A stretch of DNA of 36,404 nt from Actinomycetes bacterium (GTDB lineage: Bacteria; Actinomycetota; Thermoleophilia; RBG-16-64-13): NCBI GenBank assembly GCA_021372435.1, contig JAJFUK010000086.1:71307-107710 (forward strand), given 5' to 3'. Positions 23,608 to 32,737 of this stretch are shown in pieces. The notes under the pieces were generated by a model that saw only the letters and a list, made by a program, of their open reading frames with translations, did no database searches and was not told where the DNA came from. Each line of letters starts with the position of its first letter. Position 1 is the stretch's first letter. The position numbers and the translations under genes are program-made.

Positions 23608-25608
23608 ATGAGCCACTATCCGCATCTATTGTCGCCTATCAGGGTCGGGAACGTCGTCTTGAGGGACAGGTTGGTCGCGACCAATGCCCTGCCTCACTTC
23701 TTGCAGGGCCCGGAGACGTTTCCGAACGATCAGGTGATCGCCCATGTCGCCGGATTAGCTAGGAACGGTGCCGCGATCGTCCAGTTCGCCGATTGGTCGA
23801 ACCCCGAGCAGCGTTCGGCCTTCAACCCGGACGGCAGGCGCTTCCCTATGTACGACCTCTCGGATCCCAGCGTCCACAACTACCTGTGTCAACTGGCCGA
23901 GGCCGTTCATTTCTACGGTTCCAAGCTGTCGTTGGCGCTCATGGAGTTCGGACCCAAAGGCTATGAGGTCTGCGATTCGCCCGCGCTGGATCCCGACTTC
24001 GAGATCGACATGACCGATCTGGCGGTCATGTCCCGGGTGGGCGCGAAGCTGTTCAAGAAGGATCCGGGTCCGGCCAAGGCTATGACTGAAGACAAGATGC
24101 GCGAGATGGCCGAGGAGATCGCGCAACGCTGCAAGTTCTACCAGGATCTGGACTTCGACATGTGCTCCATCCACATGTCGTACCGTCTGACCATGCCCGG
24201 CCGGTTCCTGTCCCCGATCAGCAACAAACGCACCGACGAATACGGCGGCGGTATCGAGAATCGGGCCCGCTTCCCGCTGGCCATCTGCCGGCGCATCAAA
24301 GAGGTCTGCGGTGACGATTTCCTGGTCGAGGTGCAGGTGAGCGGGGAGGAGCCCGGGGGTACGACTCTCGAGGAGACCGTGGCTCTGGCCAAGATGTGCG
24401 AGGGCGTCGTCGATATCATGCAGATCCGGGCCCCCGATGCCGACCTCTCCCACCCCATCGGCTACAACTCCGTCGAGCACGCCCCCGTCACTTTGCCGTA
24501 CGCGGCGGCGATCAAGGAAAGTGGGGCGAGGGTCTTAGTGGAGCCCATCGGCGGCTTTCAGGACCCGGATGACATGGAGGAGTACATCGCTTCGGGCAAG
24601 GCAGACCTTATCGGCCTGGCCCGGGCCTTCATCTGCGACCCGCACTACTACGAGAAGATCTGGCAAGGTAGGCCCGATGACATCGTCCCCTGCATCCGCT
24701 GCAACAAGTGCCACGTTCCCTCTCTCACGGGTCACTGGGTGAGCATCTGTTCGGTCAATCCGGTGATGGGCCTGACCACCCGCATGCCGCTGATGGTGTC
24801 CCCGCCGGCTGCGAAGCTCAAGGTCGCCGTGGTCGGTGGTGGACCGGCCGGGATGGAGGCTGCGATCGTGGCGGCAGAGCGGGGCCACGACGTGACTCTG
24901 TACGAAAAGAGCGGTTCGTTGGGGGGACAGCTCCGCATCGCCGACGTATCCAGAGCGAAGTGGCCCGTGCGGAACTTCAAGGACTACCTGGTACGCCAGG
25001 TGTACAAACGCGGTGTCCACGTGGTGTTGAACACGGGAGCCACCCCGGATCTCATCCGCACGGGAGGGTACGACGCTGTGCTGGTGGCAGTGGGGTCGGT
25101 CCCCAGTATCCCCGATATTCCGGGGGCGGACGCGGGATTCGTGCGCACCCCCATCAGCGTGTACCGAGAGCACGAGTCCTTGGGCAGGCGGGTGGTCGTG
25201 GTCGGCGGCTCGGAGACCGGCACCGAGACCGGCATGTATCTGGCGGAGAACGGCCATGAGGTCGTCGTCCTTACGCGACAGGACCGTCTGGCCTATGACG
25301 CGACGCCTATCCACTACGTGGAGATGGTCCGCCATGCCTGGCAACAACTGGAGACCTTCAGCTTCGTCACCAATGCCGTCACCACCGCCATCAAGAAAGG
25401 CGCGGTGACCTATCGGCAGGCCGACGGCGTGGAGAAGACCATCGAGTGCGACGACATCGTGGTGGCGGGTGGCATGAATCCACGGTGGGACGAAGCCCTC
25501 AGTTTCCACGGCACTGCCGATCGTTTCTTCATGATCGGCGATTGCAGAGAGGTAGGCAGCGTGCAGACTTCCATAAGGAGTGCGTTCGGAGCGGCCTCGC
25601 AGCTCTGA
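23608..25608 (+). CDS. NADH:flavin oxidoreductase / 2-enoate reductase-type Fe-S flavoenzyme
   Basis: The ATG at 23608 is chosen because AGAGGAAG lies just before it; the product has 666 residues, the usual size. Residues 1-360 form an old-yellow-enzyme TIM barrel that binds FMN (FLSPISNKRTDEYGGGIENRARF, then ADLIGLARAFICDP). Four cysteines for a 4Fe-4S cluster follow (Cys362, Cys365, Cys368, Cys381). An FAD-binding fold (AVVGGGPAGMEAA, from about 406) and an NAD-binding fold (VVVVGGSETGTETG, from about 529) complete the layout shared with 2,4-dienoyl-CoA reductase, enoate reductases and bile-acid BaiCD/BaiH. Such enzymes reduce a C=C bond next to a carbonyl with NAD(P)H in anaerobes. Catalytic residues that would fix the substrate are not evident. 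Confidence 0.95.
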   Translation: MSHYPHLLSPIRVGNVVLRDRLVATNALPHFLQGPETFPNDQVIAHVAGLARNGAAIVQFADWSNPEQRSAFNPDGRRFPMYDLSDPSVHNYLCQLAEAVHFYGSKLSLALMEFGPKGYEVCDSPALDPDFEIDMTDLAVMSRVGAKLFKKDPGPAKAMTEDKMREMAEEIAQRCKFYQDLDFDMCSIHMSYRLTMPGRFLSPISNKRTDEYGGGIENRARFPLAICRRIKEVCGDDFLVEVQVSGEEPGGTTLEETVALAKMCEGVVDIMQIRAPDADLSHPIGYNSVEHAPVTLPYAAAIKESGARVLVEPIGGFQDPDDMEEYIASGKADLIGLARAFICDPHYYEKIWQGRPDDIVPCIRCNKCHVPSLTGHWVSICSVNPVMGLTTRMPLMVSPPAAKLKVAVVGGGPAGMEAAIVAAERGHDVTLYEKSGSLGGQLRIADVSRAKWPVRNFKDYLVRQVYKRGVHVVLNTGATPDLIRTGGYDAVLVAVGSVPSIPDIPGADAGFVRTPISVYREHESLGRRVVVVGGSETGTETGMYLAENGHEVVVLTRQDRLAYDATPIHYVEMVRHAWQQLETFSFVTNAVTTAIKKGAVTYRQADGVEKTIECDDIVVAGGMNPRWDEALSFHGTADRFFMIGDCREVGSVQTSIRSAFGAASQL

Positions 25609-25684
25609 AGCCGGCGCCGGTCGCCCGGCCTTCTGCCTCAAGGCGCGAGTCGACGGTCGTGCATGCCGCCCACTCGGGATCGGG

Positions 25685-25701
25685 GCCGGCGTCTCGCCGG
25701 C
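25685..25701. terminator. Bidirectional hairpin GCCGGCG-tct-CGCCGGC
   Basis: A perfect 7-bp stem with a 3-nt loop in the 104-bp gap between two convergent genes, 11 bp from the rRNA methyltransferase stop. The position supports a shared terminator. Confidence 0.5.
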
Positions 25702-25712
25702 CGGCATAGGTC

Positions 25713-27200
25713 CTATAGGGGCGCCGGTGCACCTATGCGCGACATCGATGCCACGCACTCGACATGAGGCGTATGCGGAAACATGTCCACAGGGGTGACG
25801 CGCTCGAGGCGGTAGCCGTGTTCGACCAACTGGGCGGCGTTGGGAGCCAGGGTAGCCGGGTTGCAGGAGACGTACACGATGCGCGACGCTCCGGTCTCGC
25901 CGATGCACGCTGTGGCCTTCTTGGTGAGGCCTGCTCTGGGCGGGTCGACGATGATCACGTCGGGTTTGTCGACCCCAGCCGGTAGAGGACGGGAGCCGTT
26001 GCTTGCCTCCCGCAATACCTTCGCCACCTCTCCTTCCAAGAAGACGGCGTTGGTGATGTGATTAAGCGTGGCGTTCTCTTGGGAGTCCCTGATCGCGGCG
26101 GACACGCTTTCGATCGCCAGCACTGCTCCGGCGCGCCCGGCGAGCGAGAGGCCGATGGAGCCGACACCTGAGTAGAGGTCCCAGACGACCGGCCTGCCGG
26201 ACAATACCGGTCGGTCTGAGCCCAGCGGCCCGCCTCCGACGGCCGTCTCGCGGCCGCACGATCGGGCCGCTTCGAGTCCGGCTTCGTGGGCGATGAGTCC
26301 GTAGAGCGCATGGGCCATCAGGGTGTTGGTCTGAAAGAAGGCGTCGACCGATACCTTGAGAGTGATGCCTGCGACTCTTTCCAAAAGGTACGGGCGACCC
26401 CACAGCGTCTTCGCCCCCAGTCCTGAGCTGATCTCCGCCCGGCCGCCGTTCACCGCGTGGAGTACCCCCACGACCTGAGGGTGAGCGGTGCGCACCCGCT
26501 CGACAAGACCGCCGGCATCCGGCAGGTCCTCGGAGGCCGTGACCAGACTGACCAGGACCTCATCGCCCTGTTGCGCCGAGCGAACCAGAAGGTGTCGCGC
26601 GAAGCCTGTCCCGCTACGAGGGTCCCAGCCGGGAAGACCCTGGTCGCGCAACCATCCTTCCACCGTGGCGCGCACCCGCTCGATGATCGGGGGCAAGAGG
26701 TGGCATTCGGTCAGCGGCAGCACCGTGTCCCAGCGGCCGGGCGGTCTGAACCCGATGACGGCGCCCGTGTCGGCCGTTCCTACCGAGAAATCGGCCCGGT
26801 TGCGATAGCGCCAGGGGTCGGCCATCCCCACGATGGAAAGCAACTCGAAATCGTGTAGGCCTCCGAGGTGCTCAAGGGATTCGCCCACTTGGCGGGCTTT
26901 GTAGTCCAGTTGCACGCCGTAATCCAGGGCCTGCCAACTGCATCCACCGCAGCGGCCGAAGAAGTGGCAGCGGGCCGGCTGTCGATCCGGCGAGGGAGCG
27001 AGGAGCTGCTCTACGCGGGCCTCGGCGTAGTGCTTCTTTTGCCTTGTGACCCGGGCGCGAACGGAGTCTCCGGGCACCGCGCTGCTCACGAAGACGACGA
27101 AGTCATCGACCTTAGCGATGCCCTTGCCGCCGAAGGCGAGCCCGGAGATCTTGAGGTCGACGACTTGGTTCTTCTGGAGCCTTGGGTCGGGCGAGCTCAT
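25713..27200 (-). CDS. RlmD/RumA-type 23S rRNA (uracil-C5) methyltransferase
   Basis: The protein has 495 residues from ATG 27200. The frame extends to 27308, but the TRAM domain begins right after this Met (LQKNQVVDLKISGLAFGGKGIAK). Iron-sulfur ligands Cys78, Cys84, Cys87 and Cys166 match the spacing of E. coli RumA. The SAM fold opens with VVWDLYSGVGSIGLSLA; IVDPPRAGL and the nucleophile Cys446 (SCNPATLAPN) are present, with Glu481 near the end (HVECVAS). The enzyme methylates uracil C5 in rRNA through a covalent Cys-uracil intermediate. The family also contains TrmA-like tRNA enzymes, so the exact base is not certain. A run of about 30 Gly/Arg-rich residues before the SAM motif is unusual. 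No ribosome site is seen; see the finding on a leaderless start. Confidence 0.92.
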   Translation of the reverse strand: MSSPDPRLQKNQVVDLKISGLAFGGKGIAKVDDFVVFVSSAVPGDSVRARVTRQKKHYAEARVEQLLAPSPDRQPARCHFFGRCGGCSWQALDYGVQLDYKARQVGESLEHLGGLHDFELLSIVGMADPWRYRNRADFSVGTADTGAVIGFRPPGRWDTVLPLTECHLLPPIIERVRATVEGWLRDQGLPGWDPRSGTGFARHLLVRSAQQGDEVLVSLVTASEDLPDAGGLVERVRTAHPQVVGVLHAVNGGRAEISSGLGAKTLWGRPYLLERVAGITLKVSVDAFFQTNTLMAHALYGLIAHEAGLEAARSCGRETAVGGGPLGSDRPVLSGRPVVWDLYSGVGSIGLSLAGRAGAVLAIESVSAAIRDSQENATLNHITNAVFLEGEVAKVLREASNGSRPLPAGVDKPDVIIVDPPRAGLTKKATACIGETGASRIVYVSCNPATLAPNAAQLVEHGYRLERVTPVDMFPHTPHVECVASMSRIGAPAPL

Positions 27201-27324
27201 GCGCGAAGTATACGCATGGGGCCAGCGACCGGTGAGGCCGCCGGGCCCCTGAGGACGACGCGACCCGCCGGACCCCGGCATCTCACCCGCCGGAACTGGG
27301 TATCTCAACCGGCGGCCTGCGGAC

Positions 27325-29934
27325 CTATACCGGCTGCTCCACCTTCTCGGCCGCCGACCCCACCTTTTCGAAGACCAGACTCAGGTTCCGTTCGTCGACG
27401 CGGATGGTATCGCCGTCGTGGAAATCGCCTTTGAGGAGTGCCAGCGCCACCTTGTCTTGGATCTCCTTCTGGATGAGCCGCTTCAGCGGCCGGGCTCCGT
27501 AGGCCGGGTCGTAACCCTGCTGCGCCAAGTAGGCCTTGGCCGCGTCGGTCACCTCCAGGGTGATGTCACGCTCAGCGAGGCGCCTGCGCAGGAGCCTCAA
27601 CTGAATATCGACGATGCCCTTGATGTGCTCGGGAGTCAGGCGGTGGAAGATGATCACCTCGTCGACCCGGTTGAGGAACTCGGGCTTGAAGGTGGCCCGC
27701 ATGAGCTCGGTGACACGCATGTCCATCTCGATCTCGGTGATGCCGGGGTCCAGGATGAACTCGCTGCCGATGTTGGAGGTCATGATGACCACCGTGTTCT
27801 TGAAATCGACCGTGCGTCCGTGGCCGTCGGTGAGCCGGCCCTCATCGAGGATTTGCAACAGTAGGTTGAACACATCGGGGTGCGCCTTCTCTATCTCGTC
27901 GAGGAGTACCACCGAATACGGGCGGCGCCGCACGGCCTCCGTCAGGTAGCCGCCTTCTTCATAGCCTACGTAGCCGGGCGGCGCCCCGATCAGCCTGGCC
28001 ACCGAGTGGCGCTCTTGGTATTCGCTCATGTCGACCCTGATCATGGCCTTCTCATCGTCGAACAGGAACTCCGCGAGGGCCCGTCCCAACTCCGTCTTGC
28101 CCACACCGGTGGGTCCGAGGAAGATGAAACTGCCGATGGGCCGGTTGGGATCCTGCAGGCCGGCGCGGGCCCGCCGGATCGCGTTCGCCACCGCCTGGAT
28201 CGCGTCGTCTTGACCGACGACGCGCTCATGAAGGCGCTCCTCCATGTGGATGAGTTTCTCTACTTCGCCCTCAAGCAGCCGCGCGACCGGGATGCCGGTC
28301 CACTTGGCCACCACCTCGGCGATGTCCTCCTCGTCGACTTCTTCTTTCAGCATCTTCACATCGCGCTGCAGTTCGTTGAGCCGCCGGTTCTCCTCCGCCA
28401 ACTGCCGCTCGGCTTCAGGGATCTTGCCGTAGCGCAGCTCGGCCGCCTTTTGCAGATCACCGACCCGCTCGGCCTTCTCGGCCTCTGTCTTGGCTGCATC
28501 GATCTGCTCCTTGAGTGCCCGGATCTTGCTGATGGCCTCCTTTTCCGCCTGCCAGTGGGCTTTCATGCCGGCGGACTGCTCGCGCAACTCCGCCAGTTCG
28601 GCCTCGATGGCTTTGCGCCGCTCTTTAGAGGCTGCGTCCTTCTCCTTGCTGAGGGCGTGGAGTTCGATCTCCAACTGCTTGATGCGGCGCTCCACCTGAT
28701 CGATCTCGGTGGGCATGGAATCGATCTCGATGCGGAGCTTGCTGGCCGCTTCGTCCACCAGGTCGATGGCCTTGTCGGGGAGGAAGCGGTCGGAGATGTA
28801 CCGCTGGGAGAGCACCGCGGCAGCCACAAGGGCCGAATCCTGGATGCGGACTCCATGGTGCACCTCATAGCGCTCCTTGAGCCCGCGGAGGATGGCGATG
28901 GTGTCCTCCACCGAAGGTTCCCCGACCAGAATGGGCTGAAAGCGCCGTTCGAGAGCAGCATCTTTTTCCACATACTTGCGGTACTCGTCGAGAGTAGTCG
29001 CTCCCACTACCCGCAGTTCCCCACGGGCCAGCATGGGTTTGAGCATGTTCGAGGCGTCGACCGCGCCTTCGGCCCCGCCGGCACCGACGATGGTGTGCAT
29101 CTCGTCGATGAACGTGATTATCTCGCCCTCTGAAGCAGCTATCTCCTTGAGCACGGCCTTGAGCCGCTCCTCGAACTCGCCCCGGTACTTGGCGCCGGCC
29201 ACCAGGGCGCCGATGTCGAGAGCTATGACACGCTTGTTCTTGAGACCCTCCGGGACGTCTCCAGACACGATACGCTGTGCCAGTCCTTCTACGATGGCGG
29301 TCTTTCCCACCCCCGGATCGCCGATGAGGACGGGGTTGTTCTTCGTCCGGCGGCTTAGCACCTGGATCACCCGGCGGATCTCGTCGTCACGTCCGATCAC
29401 AGGGTCGAGCTTGCCGCGACGCGCGAGATCGGTCAGGTCGCGCCCGAAGCGTTCGAGCGCCTGGTACTTTTCCTCGGCGTTGGCGTCCTCGGCTCTTTGT
29501 GAGCCACGGATGTCTTTGAGGACCTGGAAGATTCGGTCGCGCGTCACTCCGTGCCGCTTCAAGGTATCGCCCAACCAGCCCTTGTTTGCAGCCAGTCCCA
29601 TCAGCACGTGCTCGGTGGAGACGTAGGCGTCCTTCATTCTGTCGGCTTCTGTTTGAGCCGTCTCCAAAGCCTCTTGCGTCTCGCGCGCGAAGCCCAACTG
29701 AGTGGCGCCACGCACTGTGGAAAAATAGCCGAGGCGTTTGTCCAACTCCGCCCGCAGCGCGGCGAGGTTGACCCCGACACGCTCGAAGATGGAGACAGTG
29801 AGCCCTCCTTCTTGGTCGAGTAGAGCCGCCATCAGGTGTTCAGGCTCGATCTGAGCGTGCCCTCGCTCCTGCGCAAGTCTCTGGCCTGCGGCCAGGGCCT
29901 CCTGGGCCTTCACAGTGAATCGTTCTAGTTGCAT
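27325..29934 (-). CDS. clpB: ClpB disaggregase
   Basis: The protein has 869 residues, the normal ClpB length. The N-domain covers 1-145, followed by two AAA+ modules. Walker A1 is at 205-212 (GDPGVGKT) and Walker B1 at 277-278 (FIDEMHT); Walker A2 is at 607-614 (GPTGVGKT), with [11 protein letters not shown] as Walker B2. The long coiled-coil M-domain (about 405-530) separates ClpB from ClpA/ClpC. Pore loops [10 protein letters not shown] and GYVGYEEGG are present. It pulls apart protein aggregates together with DnaK, whose gene starts at 36288. AAGGAG lies 11 nt before the ATG. A consensus-like promoter with a palindromic operator sits 70-97 bp upstream. Confidence 0.98.
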   Translation of the reverse strand: MQLERFTVKAQEALAAGQRLAQERGHAQIEPEHLMAALLDQEGGLTVSIFERVGVNLAALRAELDKRLGYFSTVRGATQLGFARETQEALETAQTEADRMKDAYVSTEHVLMGLAANKGWLGDTLKRHGVTRDRIFQVLKDIRGSQRAEDANAEEKYQALERFGRDLTDLARRGKLDPVIGRDDEIRRVIQVLSRRTKNNPVLIGDPGVGKTAIVEGLAQRIVSGDVPEGLKNKRVIALDIGALVAGAKYRGEFEERLKAVLKEIAASEGEIITFIDEMHTIVGAGGAEGAVDASNMLKPMLARGELRVVGATTLDEYRKYVEKDAALERRFQPILVGEPSVEDTIAILRGLKERYEVHHGVRIQDSALVAAAVLSQRYISDRFLPDKAIDLVDEAASKLRIEIDSMPTEIDQVERRIKQLEIELHALSKEKDAASKERRKAIEAELAELREQSAGMKAHWQAEKEAISKIRALKEQIDAAKTEAEKAERVGDLQKAAELRYGKIPEAERQLAEENRRLNELQRDVKMLKEEVDEEDIAEVVAKWTGIPVARLLEGEVEKLIHMEERLHERVVGQDDAIQAVANAIRRARAGLQDPNRPIGSFIFLGPTGVGKTELGRALAEFLFDDEKAMIRVDMSEYQERHSVARLIGAPPGYVGYEEGGYLTEAVRRRPYSVVLLDEIEKAHPDVFNLLLQILDEGRLTDGHGRTVDFKNTVVIMTSNIGSEFILDPGITEIEMDMRVTELMRATFKPEFLNRVDEVIIFHRLTPEHIKGIVDIQLRLLRRRLAERDITLEVTDAAKAYLAQQGYDPAYGARPLKRLIQKEIQDKVALALLKGDFHDGDTIRVDERNLSLVFEKVGSAAEKVEQPV

Positions 29935-30003
29935 GTTGATCAGTGCTCCTTGTCTCCGCCGACGGCCGGGGACCGCGTATCTTCGTAGGTTGATGAAGAA
30001 AAG

Positions 30004-30031
30004 CTTATATGAGCTGGCTCATATTTGTCAA
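30004..30031 (-). promoter_or_regulatory. clpB promoter with palindromic operator
   Basis: Reading leftward: -35 TTGACA (30031-30026), a 16-bp spacer, and -10 TATAAG (30009-30004). The spacer is filled by the perfect palindrome ATATGAGC-ca-GCTCATAT (30007-30024), which also overlaps the -10. A protein bound there would block RNA polymerase. The sequence is neither CIRCE nor a canonical HAIR site. Half of it recurs in the dnaK promoter. Confidence 0.75.
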
Positions 30032-30137
30032 GCCGGTGGAGCCTATTACAAGCGCGATGGATACGATCATCGATCGGCGGGGTCAGAACGACGGTCTTGA
30101 ATGGACGGGCGCTTCGGCCGTCCGCGCCTGCGCTGGG

Positions 30138-32246
30138 CTAGAAGCCGATGTCGGGGGGTTCAGTAACAGTCGTGGACGGCGCTGTGATGTCCGGCGGCAA
30201 TTCGTCGGTCGGGATGACGGGGAGGAGGGTGGTCGTGGTGGTGCTGATGGTGGTGCTGGACGCGGGCGCCACCGCGTATTTGCTCTGGAAGAAACGGTCG
30301 TAGGTGATCGGGATGACGGGTTCGGCGAAATCCTCTTCGGGATAGTCGCGGTCGGCTTTGTACATGAATTTCTGCCAGATGACGGCCGGGAAGCTCCCCC
30401 CGGTCACCTTGATACCGTGCACGTTGTCCATAGGCACTTGGGCATCCCGGTTGCCTATCCACACCGAGGTGGAGAGATGAGGGGTGTAGCCGCAGAACCA
30501 GGCGTCGTACCATTCGGTCGCCGTGCCCGTCTTGCCGGCGGCGGGCCGGTCGATGTCGGCCTTGGTGCCGGTGCCGCGTTCGATGTTCATCTCGAGTATG
30601 CGGGTGGTCTCATAGGCCACGGCCGCTGATATGGCTTGGGTACGCTTAGGTTGCGCCTCCCAGATCACATCGCCGCTGGAGTCGGTGACGCGGGTGATGA
30701 TGGTGGGCTGAACATACTGACCCTCGTTCGCCAGGGTCGCATACGCCGAAGCCATCTCCAACGGAGACACCCCGATGGTGAGCCCGCCCAGCACTATGGC
30801 CGGGTCGGCGTTGAGCTCCGAGGTGATGCCCATGCGATGCGCTACGTCGACGATCTGCTCGGCGCCCACATCAAGGGCCATCTGAGCGTAGACGGTGTTG
30901 TCACTTCGCAGGGTCGCTTGGACGATGCTCGAAGTGCCGTAGTAGCTGTTGCCGTAGGTCTTGACGTCCCACGGCTCCGGCGCACCCGGGTAGTCGAGGG
31001 TGACCGGCATGGACTCATAATATGTCGTATAAGGGTCGATGCCCCTCTCCAGCGCAGCCACCAGACAGAAGGTCTTGAAGGCGGAACCCGGTTGGCGCCG
31101 GCCCTGAGCCGCCAGGTTGAACTTGGAATCGTCGTAGTCGCTGCCTCCCACCATGGCCCGGATGTAACCCGTCTCGACCTCGATGCTTACCAGCGCGGCC
31201 GACGGGTCGCCCTCTTGGTCGAGCGTGCTGGTTATGGCTTCCATCGCCAGGTTCTGATAGGCGGGGTTGATAGTCGTCTCTACCCGGAGTCCTCCCCCGA
31301 AGACCATATCCTCCCCGAACATGTCGATGAGCTGTTTCCGCACGTATGCCACTACATACGGCTCCTGCACCTGTGTATACGGGGAGTACGGGGCCAGGTC
31401 AAGAGGCCGGTCCAGGGCCGCCTCCGCCTCGCCCTTCGTGATGAAGCCCAACTCGTACATCTTGTTGAGCACCTGGTCGCGACGTTTGAGGGCGGCCTCA
31501 GGGTGTCTGCGGGGGGAATATGCGCTGGGGGCCTGCGGCAGCCCGGCCAGTAGAGCAGCCTCGTCGATGGTGAGCTCCATGGGGTCTTTATCGAAGTAAG
31601 TGCGGGCGGCCGCCTCCACACCGTACGCGTTGGAGCCGAAATACACGGTGTTCAGGTACATGTCGAGGATCTCGTTCTTAGAGTACTTCCGCTCCATCTG
31701 CCAAGCCAAGACCATCTCGTTCCACTTGCGAGTGAAGGACATGTCGCGGCGATCGAGGTACAGGTTGCCGACCAATTGCATGGTGATGGTCGAAAAGCCT
31801 TCATCCACCCCTTCGGCTTGGACATTGGTGACAAAGGCGCGGACGAACCCTTCGAAGTCGACGCCGGTGTGGCTGTAATACCGCTCATCCTCGATGGAGA
31901 CGAGGGCATGACGCATTATGTCCGGGATCTGTTTGCCGCTGATGACCGTCCGGTTCTCCTCGCCGTGAAGGTAGGCCAGCAGCGTCCCGTCGGCGGCGTA
32001 GATCTGAGTGGTCTCTGCCAGGGTGACCTCACCCTGGTCTTCGAGCGAGGGCAGATCCTGCTCGACGGCCGCCACGGCGTGCAGGCTGAACATGAACGCA
32101 GCCGCGAGGATGCCGACGGTGATGAGTGGGATAGCGACGAGGACGGCCACCAGGATGATCAGGCGGCGTCGTCCTACGGTCTGGGCCCGCCGTTCTCTTG
32201 CGCTGCGTCTTTCTCGACCGGTCCTCACCTTGACCTCAGACTTCAT
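30138..32246 (-). CDS. Class A penicillin-binding protein (PBP1a-like), bifunctional peptidoglycan synthase
   Basis: The protein has 702 residues. It has a basic cytoplasmic N-terminus, one membrane helix (about 29-54), and then the GT51 glycosyltransferase with catalytic Glu119 (EDERYYSHTGVDFEG) and STITMQLVGNLYL (usually STITQQ). The transpeptidase has SAFK (nucleophile Ser388, Lys391), SDN (448-450) and KTGT (572-575), so both activities should be intact. The tail (about 665-702) is Thr/Pro-rich. It polymerises lipid II and cross-links glycan outside the membrane. No good ribosome site is seen before ATG 32246. A leftward -10-like TAGAAT lies about 60 bp upstream. The gene lies between clpB and the S-layer-type gene and is transcribed like clpB. 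Confidence 0.96.
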   Translation of the reverse strand: MKSEVKVRTGRERRSARERRAQTVGRRRLIILVAVLVAIPLITVGILAAAFMFSLHAVAAVEQDLPSLEDQGEVTLAETTQIYAADGTLLAYLHGEENRTVISGKQIPDIMRHALVSIEDERYYSHTGVDFEGFVRAFVTNVQAEGVDEGFSTITMQLVGNLYLDRRDMSFTRKWNEMVLAWQMERKYSKNEILDMYLNTVYFGSNAYGVEAAARTYFDKDPMELTIDEAALLAGLPQAPSAYSPRRHPEAALKRRDQVLNKMYELGFITKGEAEAALDRPLDLAPYSPYTQVQEPYVVAYVRKQLIDMFGEDMVFGGGLRVETTINPAYQNLAMEAITSTLDQEGDPSAALVSIEVETGYIRAMVGGSDYDDSKFNLAAQGRRQPGSAFKTFCLVAALERGIDPYTTYYESMPVTLDYPGAPEPWDVKTYGNSYYGTSSIVQATLRSDNTVYAQMALDVGAEQIVDVAHRMGITSELNADPAIVLGGLTIGVSPLEMASAYATLANEGQYVQPTIITRVTDSSGDVIWEAQPKRTQAISAAVAYETTRILEMNIERGTGTKADIDRPAAGKTGTATEWYDAWFCGYTPHLSTSVWIGNRDAQVPMDNVHGIKVTGGSFPAVIWQKFMYKADRDYPEEDFAEPVIPITYDRFFQSKYAVAPASSTTISTTTTTLLPVIPTDELPPDITAPSTTVTEPPDIGF

Positions 32247-32737
32247 GAGCCGGTGTTCATCTTGCTGATCCGTCGTCCTTGGCGGACCTTTGACAGACGT
32301 ATTCTAGCCCCAGCAGGTTTCCCGCGAATGCGAACGAGGCAAGAAACTCCTACAAGCTGGCAAAGCCTGGTCGGCGCGAGTATATTCCTTCAAGTCCTAC
32401 AAGCCCGGGCCTGTTTCAACGAGAACGATTCTGAGGATAGGGGCCGGACATGTACCAGTGCGGGCGAAGCTCATATCGAGGAGGCTACCCAGGGCGGGTA
32501 GGGTCACCGGGGGGACTGGAGAGCCGCCGCTGCAGGGCAAGCCCGCCGCGACCACCCCGCTTTCTGTCGTCTGTCGCCGCTGGGCCGGCCGGCGCTCGCA
32601 TCTTTCGCAGAGACTGTTCCTCTGTCGTCCTTCACGCGCAGCGCCGTTCCATCCAGTCTGACCCGGGAAACACAAGAAGGCCGGCAACTCGTCTAAAGGT
32701 CCACGGAATCCGTATGCAGCCAACAGAGGAGGGAAAG
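32247..32737. other. Divergent intergenic region and long leader of the surface-protein gene (491 bp)
   Basis: No convincing gene: frames that run through it lack ribosome sites. A rightward promoter candidate is CTGGCA (32357-32362) with TATATT (32381-32386). Two copies of TCCTACAAGC flank it (32348-32357 and 32395-32404). The transcript would then carry a leader of about 340 nt with a small hairpin CTACCC-agggc-GGGTAG. I could not match the leader to a known riboswitch. Confidence 0.4.

Noticed and set aside
24535-25908. 457-codon minus-strand open frame over the enoate-reductase-like gene
   Set aside because: Antisense to the FAD and NAD domains, and it runs into the rRNA methyltransferase gene on another frame.
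27880-29133. 417-codon plus-strand open frame within clpB
   Set aside because: The opposite strand encodes conserved ClpB motifs throughout, and this frame gives Leu-rich low-similarity protein.
30004-30031. CIRCE or canonical HAIR site at clpB
   Set aside because: CIRCE is TTAGCACTC-N9-GAGTGCTAA and HAIR has a 7-bp spacer with CTTGAGT arms. The palindrome here has a 2-bp centre and ATATGAGC arms.
32440-32737. Possible riboswitch in the surface-protein leader
   Set aside because: I compared it by eye with cyclic di-GMP, cyclic di-AMP and cobalamin patterns; key conserved blocks are missing. Only small hairpins remain.
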